Positions 26,759 to 35,371 of a stretch of 58,621 nucleotides of DNA are shown one piece after another. The position numbers were made by a program, and so were the translations under genes. The notes beneath the pieces were generated by a model. That model did no database searches, was not told the origin of the DNA, and saw only the letters and a program-made list of their open reading frames with translations. The stretch's first letter is position 1, and each line of letters starts with the position of its first letter. This DNA is from an uncultured Eubacteriales bacterium. Lineage in GTDB: Bacteria; Bacillota; Clostridia; Oscillospirales; Oscillospiraceae. The stretch covers positions 1-58,621 of the forward strand of contig URDG01000016.1 in assembly GCA_900546515.1 (NCBI GenBank), in the 5' to 3' direction.

Positions 26759-27301
26759 ATGAAAAAAATGACTTCCGTGAAAAAATCCATAATTACTGCG
26801 GTATGCATAGCGCTGTGCGTTGTTTTGCCGCAGGCTTTCCATGCTATTCCCAATGCCGGTACGATTTACTGCCCTATGCACATTCCTGTACTGCTGTGCG
26901 GGCTTGTATGCGGCTGGTCTTATGGCCTGCTGTGCGGCATTGCAGGGCCTCTGCTTTCGTCTCTGATAACCGGTATGCCGCCGGCTGCCATCCTGCCGTC
27001 GATGATAGTTGAGTGCGCAGCCTATGGCGTTATTTCCGGCCTTCTGATGCAGAAAGTGCACACTAAGAAGGTGTATCCGGATCTCTATATCAGTCTGCTG
27101 GCAGCCATGCTTGGCGGAAGGATCATTTCCGGAATAGCGAAGGCACTCATATTTTCTGCCGGAAGCTATTCGATGACGGCATGGGTCACGGGCAGTTTTA
27201 TCACCAGCCTCCCGGGAATCATTGTACAGCTTGCGTTTATCCCGAGCATAGTTTATGCTTTGATGAAAGCAAGGCTTATCCCATCCAGATATTCGGCCTG
27301 A
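26759..27301 (+). CDS. ECF transporter S component (substrate-binding membrane subunit)
   Basis: A 180-aa, very hydrophobic protein with about five or six predicted membrane helices. Its layout (VKKSIITAVCIALCVVLP, then HIPVLLCGLVCGWSYGLLCGI, then a C-terminal helix pair) is that of vitamin-type ECF S components. S components bind a micronutrient and dock onto a shared EcfA1-EcfA2-EcfT energising module; such a module is encoded at 42.5-44.9 kb. The substrate cannot be told. It has its own AAAAAGGAG binding site 6 nt upstream and is followed by a CsoR-family gene. Confidence 0.85.
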   Translation: MKKMTSVKKSIITAVCIALCVVLPQAFHAIPNAGTIYCPMHIPVLLCGLVCGWSYGLLCGIAGPLLSSLITGMPPAAILPSMIVECAAYGVISGLLMQKVHTKKVYPDLYISLLAAMLGGRIISGIAKALIFSAGSYSMTAWVTGSFITSLPGIIVQLAFIPSIVYALMKARLIPSRYSA

Positions 27302-27378
27302 GCTTGTCTATTGACGCGGACGGGCTGCCGGTTTAGAATATAAACAGGGTAGACTGGAAGCGAATTGGAGGCTATTAT

Positions 27379-27711
27379 ATGCATATTCCTGAAGAAGAGA
27401 TACATTGCCATGTGCACAGTGACGGTACAGTCCATAGCCATGAGCACGGACATGCGCACACTCATACTCAGACAAAAGCAGTCGTGAACAGGCTGGCAAG
27501 GGCGATAGGACACCTTGAGTCGGTCAAACGTATGGTCGAAGATGGACGCGATTGCTCGGAGGTACTTGTACAGCTAGCGGCAGTCAGATCGGCGCTGAAC
27601 AACACGGCAAAGATAATATTGAAAGATCATATTGAGCATTGCATATCCGGCGCTGCGGCAGATTCCGCGGAGCTGCAGGAACTCAACGATGCGATAGACA
27701 AGTTCATATAA
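27379..27711 (+). CDS. CsoR/RcnR-family metal-sensing repressor with histidine-rich N-terminus
   Basis: A 110-aa protein. Residues 36-93 match the CsoR/FrmR/RcnR family (RLARAIGHLESVKRMVEDGR, VLVQLAAVRSALNNTAK). The Cu(I)-sensor pattern Cys-His-Cys is present: the Cys of RDCSEVL, a His 25 residues later, and a Cys four residues beyond that. The first about 33 residues carry ten His in HVHSD, HSHEHGHAHTHT, an extension not typical of copper CsoR and more suggestive of Ni, Co or Zn capture. It starts 77 bp after the ECF S component with a TTGGAGG site. No copper exporter is adjacent, so the regulated gene is unknown; the S component is a candidate. Confidence 0.9.
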   Translation: MHIPEEEIHCHVHSDGTVHSHEHGHAHTHTQTKAVVNRLARAIGHLESVKRMVEDGRDCSEVLVQLAAVRSALNNTAKIILKDHIEHCISGAAADSAELQELNDAIDKFI

Positions 27712-27757
27712 TATGCGAAAGCCCCGGCGTGAAGCTTCACGCCGGGGCTTTCGCATA
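27712..27757 (+). terminator. Terminator after the CsoR-family gene
   Basis: An almost perfect inverted repeat of about 20 bp (TATGCGAAAGCCCCGGCGTG and its complement) starts directly at the stop codon. The right arm ends GGGGCTTTCG. It may also serve the convergent gene on the other strand. Confidence 0.85.
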
Positions 27758-27765
27758 TGCGCATT

Positions 27766-27835
27766 ACTTTACATATTATAATTTACGTAAAACACAATAC
27801 ATAATTCAGTATAAATAATATAGTTTACATAAAAT
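27766..27835. repeat. 14-bp tandem repeat array (5 units)
   Basis: Five consecutive 14-mers: ACTTTACATATTAT, AATTTACGTAAAAC, ACAATACATAATTC, AGTATAAATAATAT, AGTTTACATAAAAT. Units 4 and 5 are identical to units 4 and 5 of the array at 34296-34365. It lies between the terminator of the CsoR-family gene and the end of the convergent metallo-hydrolase gene. Confidence 0.8.
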
Positions 27836-27871
27836 GAGCAATATCTAAAAGCATCAGTGCGTTGCCGCCTG

Positions 27872-28909
27872 TCAAGAGCCGAAGCACAGATACCGCAGCC
27901 GGTCCTTATCATAGTCTGAGCAGGTGTAGTGCAGCATATTATCCGGACCAGCGCATGAAGAAGCCATGCCGCATTCGCAGAGAAAATTGATGTACGCCAG
28001 ATTCTCGGCGACGGCAGTAAACCTCTGATAGGGCAGCAGACTGCTCCAACTCCGCCCATGGTATTTTCTGTTCAGCCGCCGTGCAATTTCCGACGCAGTG
28101 AGCGTCTCGGGCCGGATAAGCTCCATGGTGCTGCACAAGCGCTGAAAATGATACTCACGGGTCATAAGGCAACGGGGCTTGAGGTCAAAGCCGGGCCCGT
28201 GACCGGGACAAATCACGTTGACATCGAGGGCTTCTATTTTTTTCAGGCTCTCGAAGTACTCAATGAGATGCCTGTCCTTGATTTTGAAGTCTGAGACTGC
28301 CGGATATGTATTTGCCAGTATAATATCTCCGGAAATGAGTATGCCGTCCTGAGGAGAGAATAAACAGCAGTGATCCTCACAATGACCGGGCGTTGTGAGG
28401 TATATATACTCCCGCCCGCCGTAAGACAAGGTGTCTCCGTCGTGACAGTATTTGTGTATACCGCCAACGGGCAGCGCAGAAATACGGCTTATGAGAAATG
28501 GATACACTCTCTTAGGAGAAATATCCTCATCGTAGGTGGTTTGGGCGTAGAGCTCAACAGAATGAGATAATTGTTCTATGTACTTCCGGTAGCTGCCGCC
28601 GTGCTCAAACAGGAATGAATTAAGATATACGTTTGTATCGGGTTCGGCAAGACGATAAAGCATGCCCGCATGGTCCCCGTGGCTGTGCGTAATAAGAAGA
28701 TCCACGGATTCAATGGACACGCCCAATTCGGCAAGTCCGGCTCGCAGTATATTTTCGCAGATGTCAAGATAGAGTCCGGGATCTACAAGCAATGATCTGG
28801 GCTCGCCTTTTATTAGATACGCATTTACCGAAGAGGGACGGTAATCGGGCATGGGTACACGAATGCTGTAAATACCGTCAATTATCTTTCGGACTGACGA
28901 TGACTGCAT
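27872..28909 (-). CDS. Metallo-beta-lactamase-fold hydrolase
   Basis: A 345-aa protein with the metal-binding motif THSHGDHAG near residue 75, a later His in TPGHCEDH, Asp in ISGDIILA and His in CPGHGPGF: the full ligand set of the metallo-beta-lactamase fold, followed by a helical C-terminal extension. The family includes thioesterases, glyoxalase II and lactonases. Beside a CoA-transferase and an acyl-CoA ligase, a thioester or lactone hydrolase is plausible, but the substrate is not known. ATG follows AGGAG at about 9 nt. No signal peptide. Confidence 0.85.
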   Translation of the reverse strand: MQSSSVRKIIDGIYSIRVPMPDYRPSSVNAYLIKGEPRSLLVDPGLYLDICENILRAGLAELGVSIESVDLLITHSHGDHAGMLYRLAEPDTNVYLNSFLFEHGGSYRKYIEQLSHSVELYAQTTYDEDISPKRVYPFLISRISALPVGGIHKYCHDGDTLSYGGREYIYLTTPGHCEDHCCLFSPQDGILISGDIILANTYPAVSDFKIKDRHLIEYFESLKKIEALDVNVICPGHGPGFDLKPRCLMTREYHFQRLCSTMELIRPETLTASEIARRLNRKYHGRSWSSLLPYQRFTAVAENLAYINFLCECGMASSCAGPDNMLHYTCSDYDKDRLRYLCFGS

Positions 28910-28978
28910 GAATGGTGCGCTCCTGTCTGACCTGAGCGAGAGCGTTTCGCGCAGGTCAAATTATGTCGTAATAAATAA

Positions 28979-29020
28979 TACCCACGGTTGACAGGGACAC
29001 ACGCCTGTCAACCGTGGGTA
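28979..29020 (-). terminator. Terminator after the CoA-transferase gene
   Basis: TACCCACGGTTGACAGG and its complement form a 17-bp stem with an 8-nt loop, followed on the minus strand by TTATTTATT. It lies 18 bp past the CoA-transferase stop codon. Confidence 0.85.
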
Positions 29021-29037
29021 CACTGTGCTACAAGACG

Positions 29038-30336
29038 TTATCTCATGGCAGAGAAAAGCTTGTTGTAGTAGGTTCCGGGCTTCATGACATTGAAGCGGTC
29101 AGGCTCATACTGGTCGCCCTCTGTCAGGATCTTCTTGGCGCGGAACTTGTCCACCTGCTCATCCGTGTAGCCTATAAGCTTGAGCTGCTCTCTGGTGTGC
29201 TCGCCAACATTGCTTACGCTGACTTCCGGAGTGCCGCCGTTCTTAAACTGTCCGGGAGCGACGGGAATACCGGTCTCGTACGGATATGCCTCTGTTCCGG
29301 CTTCTTTCGGGTGAATGAGATGGCCGCCTTCCCAAGCCTGCGCATCTTTCTGAATGTCTGCAAAATCGGCAATGATGTCGAAAGGAATCTTTGCGGCGGT
29401 AAGCTTTTCGACCCAATAATCACGGTCGTGAGAAGCGAACTCGGCGGCGAATATTTCGGCGATACCCTTCGAGTCTGCCTTTGCGGCAAAGTAGTTGGGC
29501 CAGCGCTTTTCTGCGTCCTCGGGGAACGAAGGCATGACCATCTTGAACTTGACGATGGAACGATCCCAGTCGTTGCACATCATGTAAAGCCACTTGCCGT
29601 CGCCGCAGCGGAACATTCTGGCGGAGGGAAGACCGGCATCCAGCGGAGTGGGATACGGATCGCCGTAAGGAGCGGAAATGATGGGAAGACCAGCAGTCCA
29701 GATAGCGGAGCCGTACAGAGATACCGAAACATCGTTGCCTTCGCCGGTTTTCAGCTTATGTATATAAGCTGCCATAATTGCGCTGGCGAAGTAAGAGCCG
29801 GAGGGAACATCGCCGTATCCCATGAAAGGAATAAAAGGCGCTCCGTCAGGTGCGCAGCTTGTGAGCATACCGGAGCGAGCGGCATACGCGACAGCGTCAA
29901 AGCCGGGACGATCCTTGTCAGGTCCCTTAATGCCATAGCCGCTTGTGGATGCGACAATGATTCCGGGGTTCATCTTGGAGAGAGTTGCATAGTCAATGCC
30001 AAGCTTCTTCTGGTCAGCGTGGTTGAGGTGATGGATAACTATATCCGCGCTCGCGCAGAGCTTCTGCTGAATGATCTGGCCCTGCTTGCAGGTGGTGTCG
30101 ATTGCAACGGATTTCTTGTTGCCATTGACAAAATAGTATATGCCAAGGTCGCCGTTCATGATGCCGCGTGCAAGACCGGTTCCGCGTATACGGTCGCCGT
30201 CAAAGGGCGGGTGAGCAACGTCGGGCTCGATCTTTATCACTTCTGCGCCCCAGTCGGCAAGGATACGGCCGGCGATTGGGCCCATCATGTAGCTGGCGGT
30301 TTCAACTACGCGGACACCTTCAAGTAAATTATGCAT
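29038..30336 (-). CDS. CaiB/BaiF-type (class III) CoA-transferase
   Basis: A 432-aa protein with the family start (LEGVRVVETASYMMGPIAGRILADWGAEVIKIE), the segment VNGNKKSVAIDT, and the catalytic Asp in RPGFDAVAYAARSG. Class III CoA-transferases move CoA between carboxylic acids through an aspartyl-CoA anhydride. Close-looking relatives work on 2-hydroxy acids in Clostridial amino-acid fermentation (HadA/FldA type), but no dehydratase genes are adjacent, so the substrate is open. It has an AGGAGG binding site and is transcribed away from the AraC-type regulator, which may control it. Confidence 0.9.
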   Translation of the reverse strand: MHNLLEGVRVVETASYMMGPIAGRILADWGAEVIKIEPDVAHPPFDGDRIRGTGLARGIMNGDLGIYYFVNGNKKSVAIDTTCKQGQIIQQKLCASADIVIHHLNHADQKKLGIDYATLSKMNPGIIVASTSGYGIKGPDKDRPGFDAVAYAARSGMLTSCAPDGAPFIPFMGYGDVPSGSYFASAIMAAYIHKLKTGEGNDVSVSLYGSAIWTAGLPIISAPYGDPYPTPLDAGLPSARMFRCGDGKWLYMMCNDWDRSIVKFKMVMPSFPEDAEKRWPNYFAAKADSKGIAEIFAAEFASHDRDYWVEKLTAAKIPFDIIADFADIQKDAQAWEGGHLIHPKEAGTEAYPYETGIPVAPGQFKNGGTPEVSVSNVGEHTREQLKLIGYTDEQVDKFRAKKILTEGDQYEPDRFNVMKPGTYYNKLFSAMR

Positions 30337-30728
30337 TTTATTTCCTCCTGTTTTAATTTTGCGTGAACGATACTATTGTTTTTCGTTTAACGAATTGAGT
30401 TAATTTTAACATAGTAATCGACACAGCCGCAGAAACAAGTTGATTTTTTTATTACAAAATATTGCGTATAAAATGAATAGTTACTATCAGGGCACACTGC
30501 TGTATTTAAAATGTTGGAAGCTTTCGCTGCTTCTGTATATTTGAAGTTGATCGTCTGTTTATATGTAAAAAATATAAATTCAATGATTACTGATTCTGCA
30601 AAAAACGGTTTTTTAATATCACTTATTCGCCGCCAATGGTCAATTTCCGCATGAACACTTGAAATTCTGCGGCAGATTTGTTAAAAATATAGTATAAAAA
30701 ATATAATATAAGAAAGAGAGGCAGTGCT
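30337..30728. promoter_or_regulatory. Divergent promoter region between CoA-transferase and AraC-type regulator genes
   Basis: 392 bp of A+T-rich DNA with no open reading frame of note. On the plus strand TTGTTA (30678-30683) and TATAAT (30702-30707) are spaced by 18, a plausible promoter for the regulator gene, whose start follows AAGAGAGG. A short dyad AAAAAACGGTTTTTT lies at 30601-30615. Binding sites for the regulator with two AraC domains are expected here but I could not define them. Confidence 0.5.
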
Positions 30729-31958
30729 TTGAACAGTTTAAGAGCTATTCCTCTTTACGAGAAACCGATAAAGGGTGTTTTCTGCGCGCCGAATAAGTTC
30801 CTGCATCTTTGCAAGCATTCGGTAAGCCAGAACATGCTGCCCGTGATGGAAGATGACAGTTACTTCATTTTTGTCAGAGCAGGAAAAGGCCAGCTTATCA
30901 TAAACGGAGTTGCATTCGAGATTTATAAGGACTGCGTCTGCTGGATACAGGGAACACAGGTACTGTCTGTCAGACCGGATACGAAGACCGGACTCGAATT
31001 GTGGAGCATAACTTACGATTATGTTCTGATCAATTATCATATGTTTATGTCCAGCCCGCTGGCTACGAGAATGTCCATAGTCACACAGTCGCCCATATTA
31101 TACCCGGAAGATGGCAGCACTCAGGAGTTCAGGCAGATATTTGAGGATTTTAACAACATCAATACGCGCTACGATAATGGCACGGCGATGGTAAAGACCT
31201 CTCTTCTCGGGCGGCTGTCCCTGCTTTTCGGCATGAGCATAGGCAGCAGAGAAATACCTGCGGTTGAGCAGTTCCCTCTGGGCTGGCAGGCCAGCATATA
31301 TATTGCCATGCACAGCCGCGACGGATGTTCAATAAAAGAAGCGGCAAGCGAGTTGAATACCGACCCGGTGACGCTCAATTCACAGCTGAGGATTGCAACC
31401 TCGCTCAATTACGATCAGACCGTGCGCAGAAACCGGTGCCTGACGGCGATGTCATATTTGCTGTGCGAGAACCTGCCGCTGGATTACATTGCATCAGTAT
31501 CCGGGTTTGAATCTGATGTGACCTTCTACAGGTGCTTCAAGAAGGTGATCGGCGTAACTCCCAGCGAATACCGGGATATGAATCTCTGTCCGGGCGGAAA
31601 AGACCGCGTCTACCGCGGCCTTATAACCGACGACAGGCTTTTGTCGGTGGTGGACTACCTGTACAAAAACATTGGTGAGGAGGTCAGTCTGGAGAAAATT
31701 GCAAGGGACACATTCCTCTCACCCAATATTATCCGCAATCTGCTCCAGAAGGCTTATGGTATCGGATTCAAGCGCCTGCTGCAGGTGCTGCGGACAAGGT
31801 ATTCGGAAATGCTGCTGGCCTCGTCTGAAATGAATCTGTTGGATATTGCGATTGTTGTAGGCTTCAATTCCGTAAGCTCGTTCAGCCGTGTTTTCAAGGA
31901 AATAAACGGGCAGCTGCCGAGCGACTACAGAAAAGAATGCCGGAAAAGGAATGGTTGA
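30729..31958 (+). CDS. AraC-family regulator with two complete AraC DNA-binding domains
   Basis: A 409-aa protein. Residues 1-180 form a cupin-like sensor (IFVRAGKGQLIINGVAFEI). Residues about 188-284 contain one complete AraC domain (SIKEAASELNT... YIASVSGFESDVTFYRCFKKVIGVTPSEYR). Residues about 304-402 contain a second (SLEKIARDTFLSPNIIRNLL... IAIVVGFNSVSSFSRVFKEINGQLPSDYRK). So there are four helix-turn-helix units instead of two. The start is TTG 30729 after AAGAGAGG. The next gene encodes a protein resembling the sensor half alone. Likely target: the adjacent CoA-transferase and acyl-CoA ligase genes. Confidence 0.88.
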   Translation: MNSLRAIPLYEKPIKGVFCAPNKFLHLCKHSVSQNMLPVMEDDSYFIFVRAGKGQLIINGVAFEIYKDCVCWIQGTQVLSVRPDTKTGLELWSITYDYVLINYHMFMSSPLATRMSIVTQSPILYPEDGSTQEFRQIFEDFNNINTRYDNGTAMVKTSLLGRLSLLFGMSIGSREIPAVEQFPLGWQASIYIAMHSRDGCSIKEAASELNTDPVTLNSQLRIATSLNYDQTVRRNRCLTAMSYLLCENLPLDYIASVSGFESDVTFYRCFKKVIGVTPSEYRDMNLCPGGKDRVYRGLITDDRLLSVVDYLYKNIGEEVSLEKIARDTFLSPNIIRNLLQKAYGIGFKRLLQVLRTRYSEMLLASSEMNLLDIAIVVGFNSVSSFSRVFKEINGQLPSDYRKECRKRNG

Positions 31959-31962
31959 CCGT

Positions 31963-32520
31963 ATGGCAGAGAACAAAGCAAAAGTATATGATACTATCGA
32001 CTATTCTGTCCGCTTTGGAATGAGCGACTATTTCAGCCGCTGCGGATCGCTTCTGAACATATCCGGCGTTGTGAAAACGGTCTCGGCTCCGACGCCCTAT
32101 ATGAGCTCTGAGGGAAATACGCTGGCGATAGTTACCTCGGGCTGCGGCAGGATCATAGTTAATAATGAAGCGAACGAGATAAAAAGGGGATCGTTCGTGT
32201 GCGTAGGGCCTTTTCACAGCTGCTCTATAGTGCCGGACGAGGGAAGCGTTATCACTCTTGCATACTGCCGCATGGATTGCGGGATATATATGTACATGAT
32301 GAGCAATCCATATGTCAAGGTGAATTCTTTCGTTGTACCGCAGGGGCCGATAATTGCGCAGATATCTGAAGCGGACTGCAAGCGGGTCGAGAATATATTT
32401 GCATTTCTTGCTGAACGGAAGAGCGAAGAAGATTACTTCATCAATAAAATAAAGTATATGTATGTTATGGAGCTCTATGGGATACTTCTGCATGAGAGCA
32501 ATAAAAAAGCCGTGTTATAG
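31963..32520 (+). CDS. Cupin-like sensor protein without DNA-binding domain
   Basis: A 185-aa protein. The stretch LAIVTSGCGRIIVNNEANEIKRGSFVCV resembles, in pattern and position, the sensor segment of the upstream AraC-type protein, but no helix-turn-helix follows; the C-terminus is helical. It overlaps or adjoins the end of the regulator gene. ATG 31963 lies 12 nt after AAAGGA; ATG 31951 is also possible but touches that site. It may bind the same ligand and pair with the regulator (inference). Confidence 0.7.
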   Translation: MAENKAKVYDTIDYSVRFGMSDYFSRCGSLLNISGVVKTVSAPTPYMSSEGNTLAIVTSGCGRIIVNNEANEIKRGSFVCVGPFHSCSIVPDEGSVITLAYCRMDCGIYMYMMSNPYVKVNSFVVPQGPIIAQISEADCKRVENIFAFLAERKSEEDYFINKIKYMYVMELYGILLHESNKKAVL

Positions 32521-32674
32521 TGAAATGCGGAATCTGTTTGTGATAATTTAGAAATGCGGCTGTAAGAAAAATTGCAGATTTTGAAGAGCTATCCTGTGTA
32601 TAACTGATATGATTGTTTGTGAAACAAGCAACAAACTGCCGCGACGAGCGCAGATAAATATACAGGAGGAAAAA

Positions 32675-34255
32675 ATGCAGGAAACAGAGAAAAAACCGAT
32701 ATACGTGCTGGTAAAAGAGTACGCAGACGCGGCGCCGGAGAAAGCGGCCGTGATAATCACGGAAAAAGACGGCACGGAGTCAGTATACAGCTGGGGCGAA
32801 CTGCTGCGGCAGACGGATAAGCTTGCTGCATACTTCAAGGAGCAGGGACTCGGACTGAATTCGAGGATCGTTACAGTCCTTCCTAATTCACTGGCGGCTG
32901 TAGTGACGCCGTTGGCGGCGTGGCATATTGGAGCCTGCGTGTTTACATTGTCGGCAGAATTGCCTGAAAATGAGCTTGCACTTCTGCTTGAGCAGATCAA
33001 ACCGGATTTTGTTGCCGGAAAGCTCGGGCTTGACAGCTACAGGTCTGCCAACATAACAAGCCGTTTTTTGAGCGGCCTTCACGAGCCGGAAGAGCAGATA
33101 GAGGACGTGTGCGCGGTTCCGGCAAGAGCTTCGGCGACCGGCGGCAGCACGGGTATACCGAAAATTATAATTGAAGACATCCCCATGGAGTTTGGCTCGC
33201 CGGACTTTTACGCCTGGCAGATGCTCACAGGGCAGCATCCGGGTCAGACAGCCCTTATCTGCGGCTCGCTGCACCACAGCCTCTTCGGCAACGCATTTTT
33301 CATGGAGCTTGCAATGGGCGACACGATAATATTGCTCAAGCGCTTTGATGATGCCCTTTTCCTGAAGAGCATAGCAAAATACGGTGTGAACTGCTTTGTG
33401 CTTGTTCCGACGATGATGGGAAAGATCTATCGCAACAGCGAATTTGCGGGAACGGATCTCAGCAGCGTCGAGTGTATGCACCATGCGGGCGCAGCCTGCC
33501 CCGGCTGGCTGAAGCAGAAATGGATAGAACGTCTCGGAGGAGAAAAGGTGTACGAGTTCTATTCCATGTCTGAGAAGGTCGGCATTGCGGCGATCCGCGG
33601 CGACGAGTGGCTTACGCATCCCAACAGCGTTGGCAGGCCGTTCGGCTGTGAGATACAGATACTTGACGATAATTATCAGCCTGTCGGCAGCGGCGTGATA
33701 GGAAATGTTTTCTTTAAAAATTTGCAGAGCAAGTCCTCGCATTATCTGCTGGGGACTCAGATGCTGAAAAGCGCTCCGGACGGCTCGGTCAGCGTGGGCG
33801 ACCTTGGATATAAAGACAGCGACGGCTATGTTTACCTCGTGGATCGCCGGAGCGATATGATAATCACCGGCGGCAAGAATGTTTATTCTACAGAGGTAGA
33901 GAATCTCATCAAGGAATATCCGCAGGTTGCGGATGCGCTGGTGATAGGCTTGCCGGACGAAGTGTGGGGAAAGCGAGTGCATGCTATTATTGAGCCTGCA
34001 TGCCCTGCATCGGAATTCAAGCTCTATTCCTTTGCCGATTTCTGTTTCAGACGCTTGAGCAATTATAAACTGCCCAAGACCATCGAGCTGATAGATAAGA
34101 TGCCGCGGGATCAGTCCGGTAAGATAAACAAGAGCAAGCTTGTCTCCGAAAGGGAGCTTTGCGATGATACCGGCGCCGGATTTTCATTTATAAAAGTCCC
34201 GAACGGACATCAGATACTGGCATGGAGAAAGAAAAAAAGCAAATCGAATAAATAA
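32675..34255 (+). CDS. AMP-forming acyl-CoA ligase (ANL superfamily)
   Basis: A 526-aa protein. Adenylation motifs are visible: ATP loop ASATGGSTGIPK (variant of SGTTGxPK), YEFYSMSEKVG, the GDLGYKDSDGYVYLVDRRSD hinge region, TGGKNVYSTEVE, and the C-terminal catalytic Lys in RDQSGKINKSK. The enzyme activates a carboxylic acid to acyl-AMP and then acyl-CoA. The ATG at 32675 is chosen because AGGAGG ends 5 nt upstream; a longer in-frame start at 32609 lacks one. Together with the CoA-transferase it suggests use of an exogenous carboxylic acid. It ends just before a hairpin. Confidence 0.9.
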   Translation: MQETEKKPIYVLVKEYADAAPEKAAVIITEKDGTESVYSWGELLRQTDKLAAYFKEQGLGLNSRIVTVLPNSLAAVVTPLAAWHIGACVFTLSAELPENELALLLEQIKPDFVAGKLGLDSYRSANITSRFLSGLHEPEEQIEDVCAVPARASATGGSTGIPKIIIEDIPMEFGSPDFYAWQMLTGQHPGQTALICGSLHHSLFGNAFFMELAMGDTIILLKRFDDALFLKSIAKYGVNCFVLVPTMMGKIYRNSEFAGTDLSSVECMHHAGAACPGWLKQKWIERLGGEKVYEFYSMSEKVGIAAIRGDEWLTHPNSVGRPFGCEIQILDDNYQPVGSGVIGNVFFKNLQSKSSHYLLGTQMLKSAPDGSVSVGDLGYKDSDGYVYLVDRRSDMIITGGKNVYSTEVENLIKEYPQVADALVIGLPDEVWGKRVHAIIEPACPASEFKLYSFADFCFRRLSNYKLPKTIELIDKMPRDQSGKINKSKLVSERELCDDTGAGFSFIKVPNGHQILAWRKKKSKSNK

Positions 34256-34264
34256 TAATACTGC

Positions 34265-34291
34265 CCCCGGCGCCTGCGAACGGCGCCGGGG
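34265..34291 (+). terminator. Terminator after the acyl-CoA ligase gene
   Basis: CCCCGGCGCC and GGCGCCGGGG form a perfect 10-bp stem with a 7-nt loop, 9 bp after the stop codon. The following sequence is A+T-rich rather than a T run. Confidence 0.7.
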
Positions 34292-34295
34292 CTAA

Positions 34296-34365
34296 ACTTA
34301 ACATATTATAATTTACATAATATAAAATACATAAAACAGTATAAATAATATAGTTTACATAAAAT
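34296..34365. repeat. 14-bp tandem repeat array (5 units)
   Basis: Five consecutive 14-mers: ACTTAACATATTAT, AATTTACATAATAT, AAAATACATAAAAC, AGTATAAATAATAT, AGTTTACATAAAAT. It starts 4 bp after the ligase terminator hairpin and ends at the LysR stop codon. Over 70 bp it is nearly identical to the array at 27766-27835. Confidence 0.8.
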
Positions 34366-35213
34366 TACGCAAGGCATATATCCAGAAAGTCCTGCACTAC
34401 GGGGAGCGGGCGGCGCCCCCTGCGCCATATCAGCAGGATCTTTGTCTCAAGCGAGCTTTCGGCTATTCTCTCTATGTGCAGTCCTGCGCAAAGGCTGCGC
34501 ATGGAGTCTGGAAATATGGCCGTTGCAAGGCCTTCCTTTGCCCAGAGCATGGCGTCGCGCGCGTCGTCGCATATGCAGAAAATATCCGGCTCCATGCCGC
34601 GGGCGTGAAAAGTGTCCATGATGAGCTTTTCATAACGCCGGTAAATTATCAGCGGCCTGCCGAGAAGGGAGGCAAGCGTCTCGTCCGCGGCAGCGCGGCT
34701 GGGCATATCAGGCGCGGATACGGCGATCATCGGCTCTGTGCACAGTACGGTGTGCTCGACCTCATCCAACCGCAGCGGCGTGCGCACTACGGAGACGTCT
34801 ATGATGCCGTCGATCAGGCAGTTGAAGAGCGAAAATGTCGGCCCATCGTGCACCTCAAAGTTTACTTCGGGGTTTTTCCGTGAAAACTCTGCTATATACG
34901 GCATTATCGGTGCAACGGTCGTGGATGTTATCCCGAGGCGGAGAACACGCTTTTTGCCGACGGAGGAAACCTCCTGCTTTGTTGAGCCGGCGTAGCTCAA
35001 AAGCTCGCCGGCGCGGCTGTAGAGAAGCTTTCCGGCTTCGGTAAGCGCGACGCCCTGACGGCTGCGTTCAAAAAGCCGTACATTCAGCTCCTCCTCTAAC
35101 TGCCGCAGCTGGTAACTCAACGGCGGCTGCGACATGTTGAGCTTGCGCGCGGCTTCGTTTATGCTGCCTGTGTCAGCGATCTCGCGGAAATATTCCAGCT
35201 GTCTCAGCTCCAT
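34365..35213 (-). CDS. LysR-family transcriptional regulator
   Basis: A 282-aa protein with the LysR N-terminal winged helix (MELRQLEYFREIADTGSINEAARKLNMSQPPLSYQLRQLEEEL) and a periplasmic-binding-protein-like effector domain from about residue 90. It is divergent from a two-gene ABC exporter, so that exporter is the likely target. A dyad between the two genes is a candidate operator. ATG follows AGGAGGG. Confidence 0.93.
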   Translation of the reverse strand: MELRQLEYFREIADTGSINEAARKLNMSQPPLSYQLRQLEEELNVRLFERSRQGVALTEAGKLLYSRAGELLSYAGSTKQEVSSVGKKRVLRLGITSTTVAPIMPYIAEFSRKNPEVNFEVHDGPTFSLFNCLIDGIIDVSVVRTPLRLDEVEHTVLCTEPMIAVSAPDMPSRAAADETLASLLGRPLIIYRRYEKLIMDTFHARGMEPDIFCICDDARDAMLWAKEGLATAIFPDSMRSLCAGLHIERIAESSLETKILLIWRRGRRPLPVVQDFLDICLA

Positions 35214-35282
35214 AATAGCCCTCCTGCGATTTTATTTTGCATCACTGTGTTATCAAAATGTAATATAAAAAGCGTATTACAT

Positions 35283-35310
35283 ATGAATAAAAACAATATT
35301 ATTCATATTG
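35283..35310. promoter_or_regulatory. Candidate LysR operator
   Basis: ATATGAATA and TATTCATAT form a perfect 9-bp dyad with a 10-bp spacer, between the divergent LysR and exporter genes. Size and location suit a LysR dimer site; a TATACT box follows 20 bp downstream. Confidence 0.5.
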
Positions 35311-35371
35311 ATGATAAAGTATTATACTGTCAAAGTCAAGATATAGCATAAAAGAATTGGAGTGAGGAAGA

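Noticed and set aside
29014..30327. 437-aa frame on the plus strand
   Set aside because: Antisense to the CaiB-type CoA-transferase, whose family motifs are clear on the minus strand.
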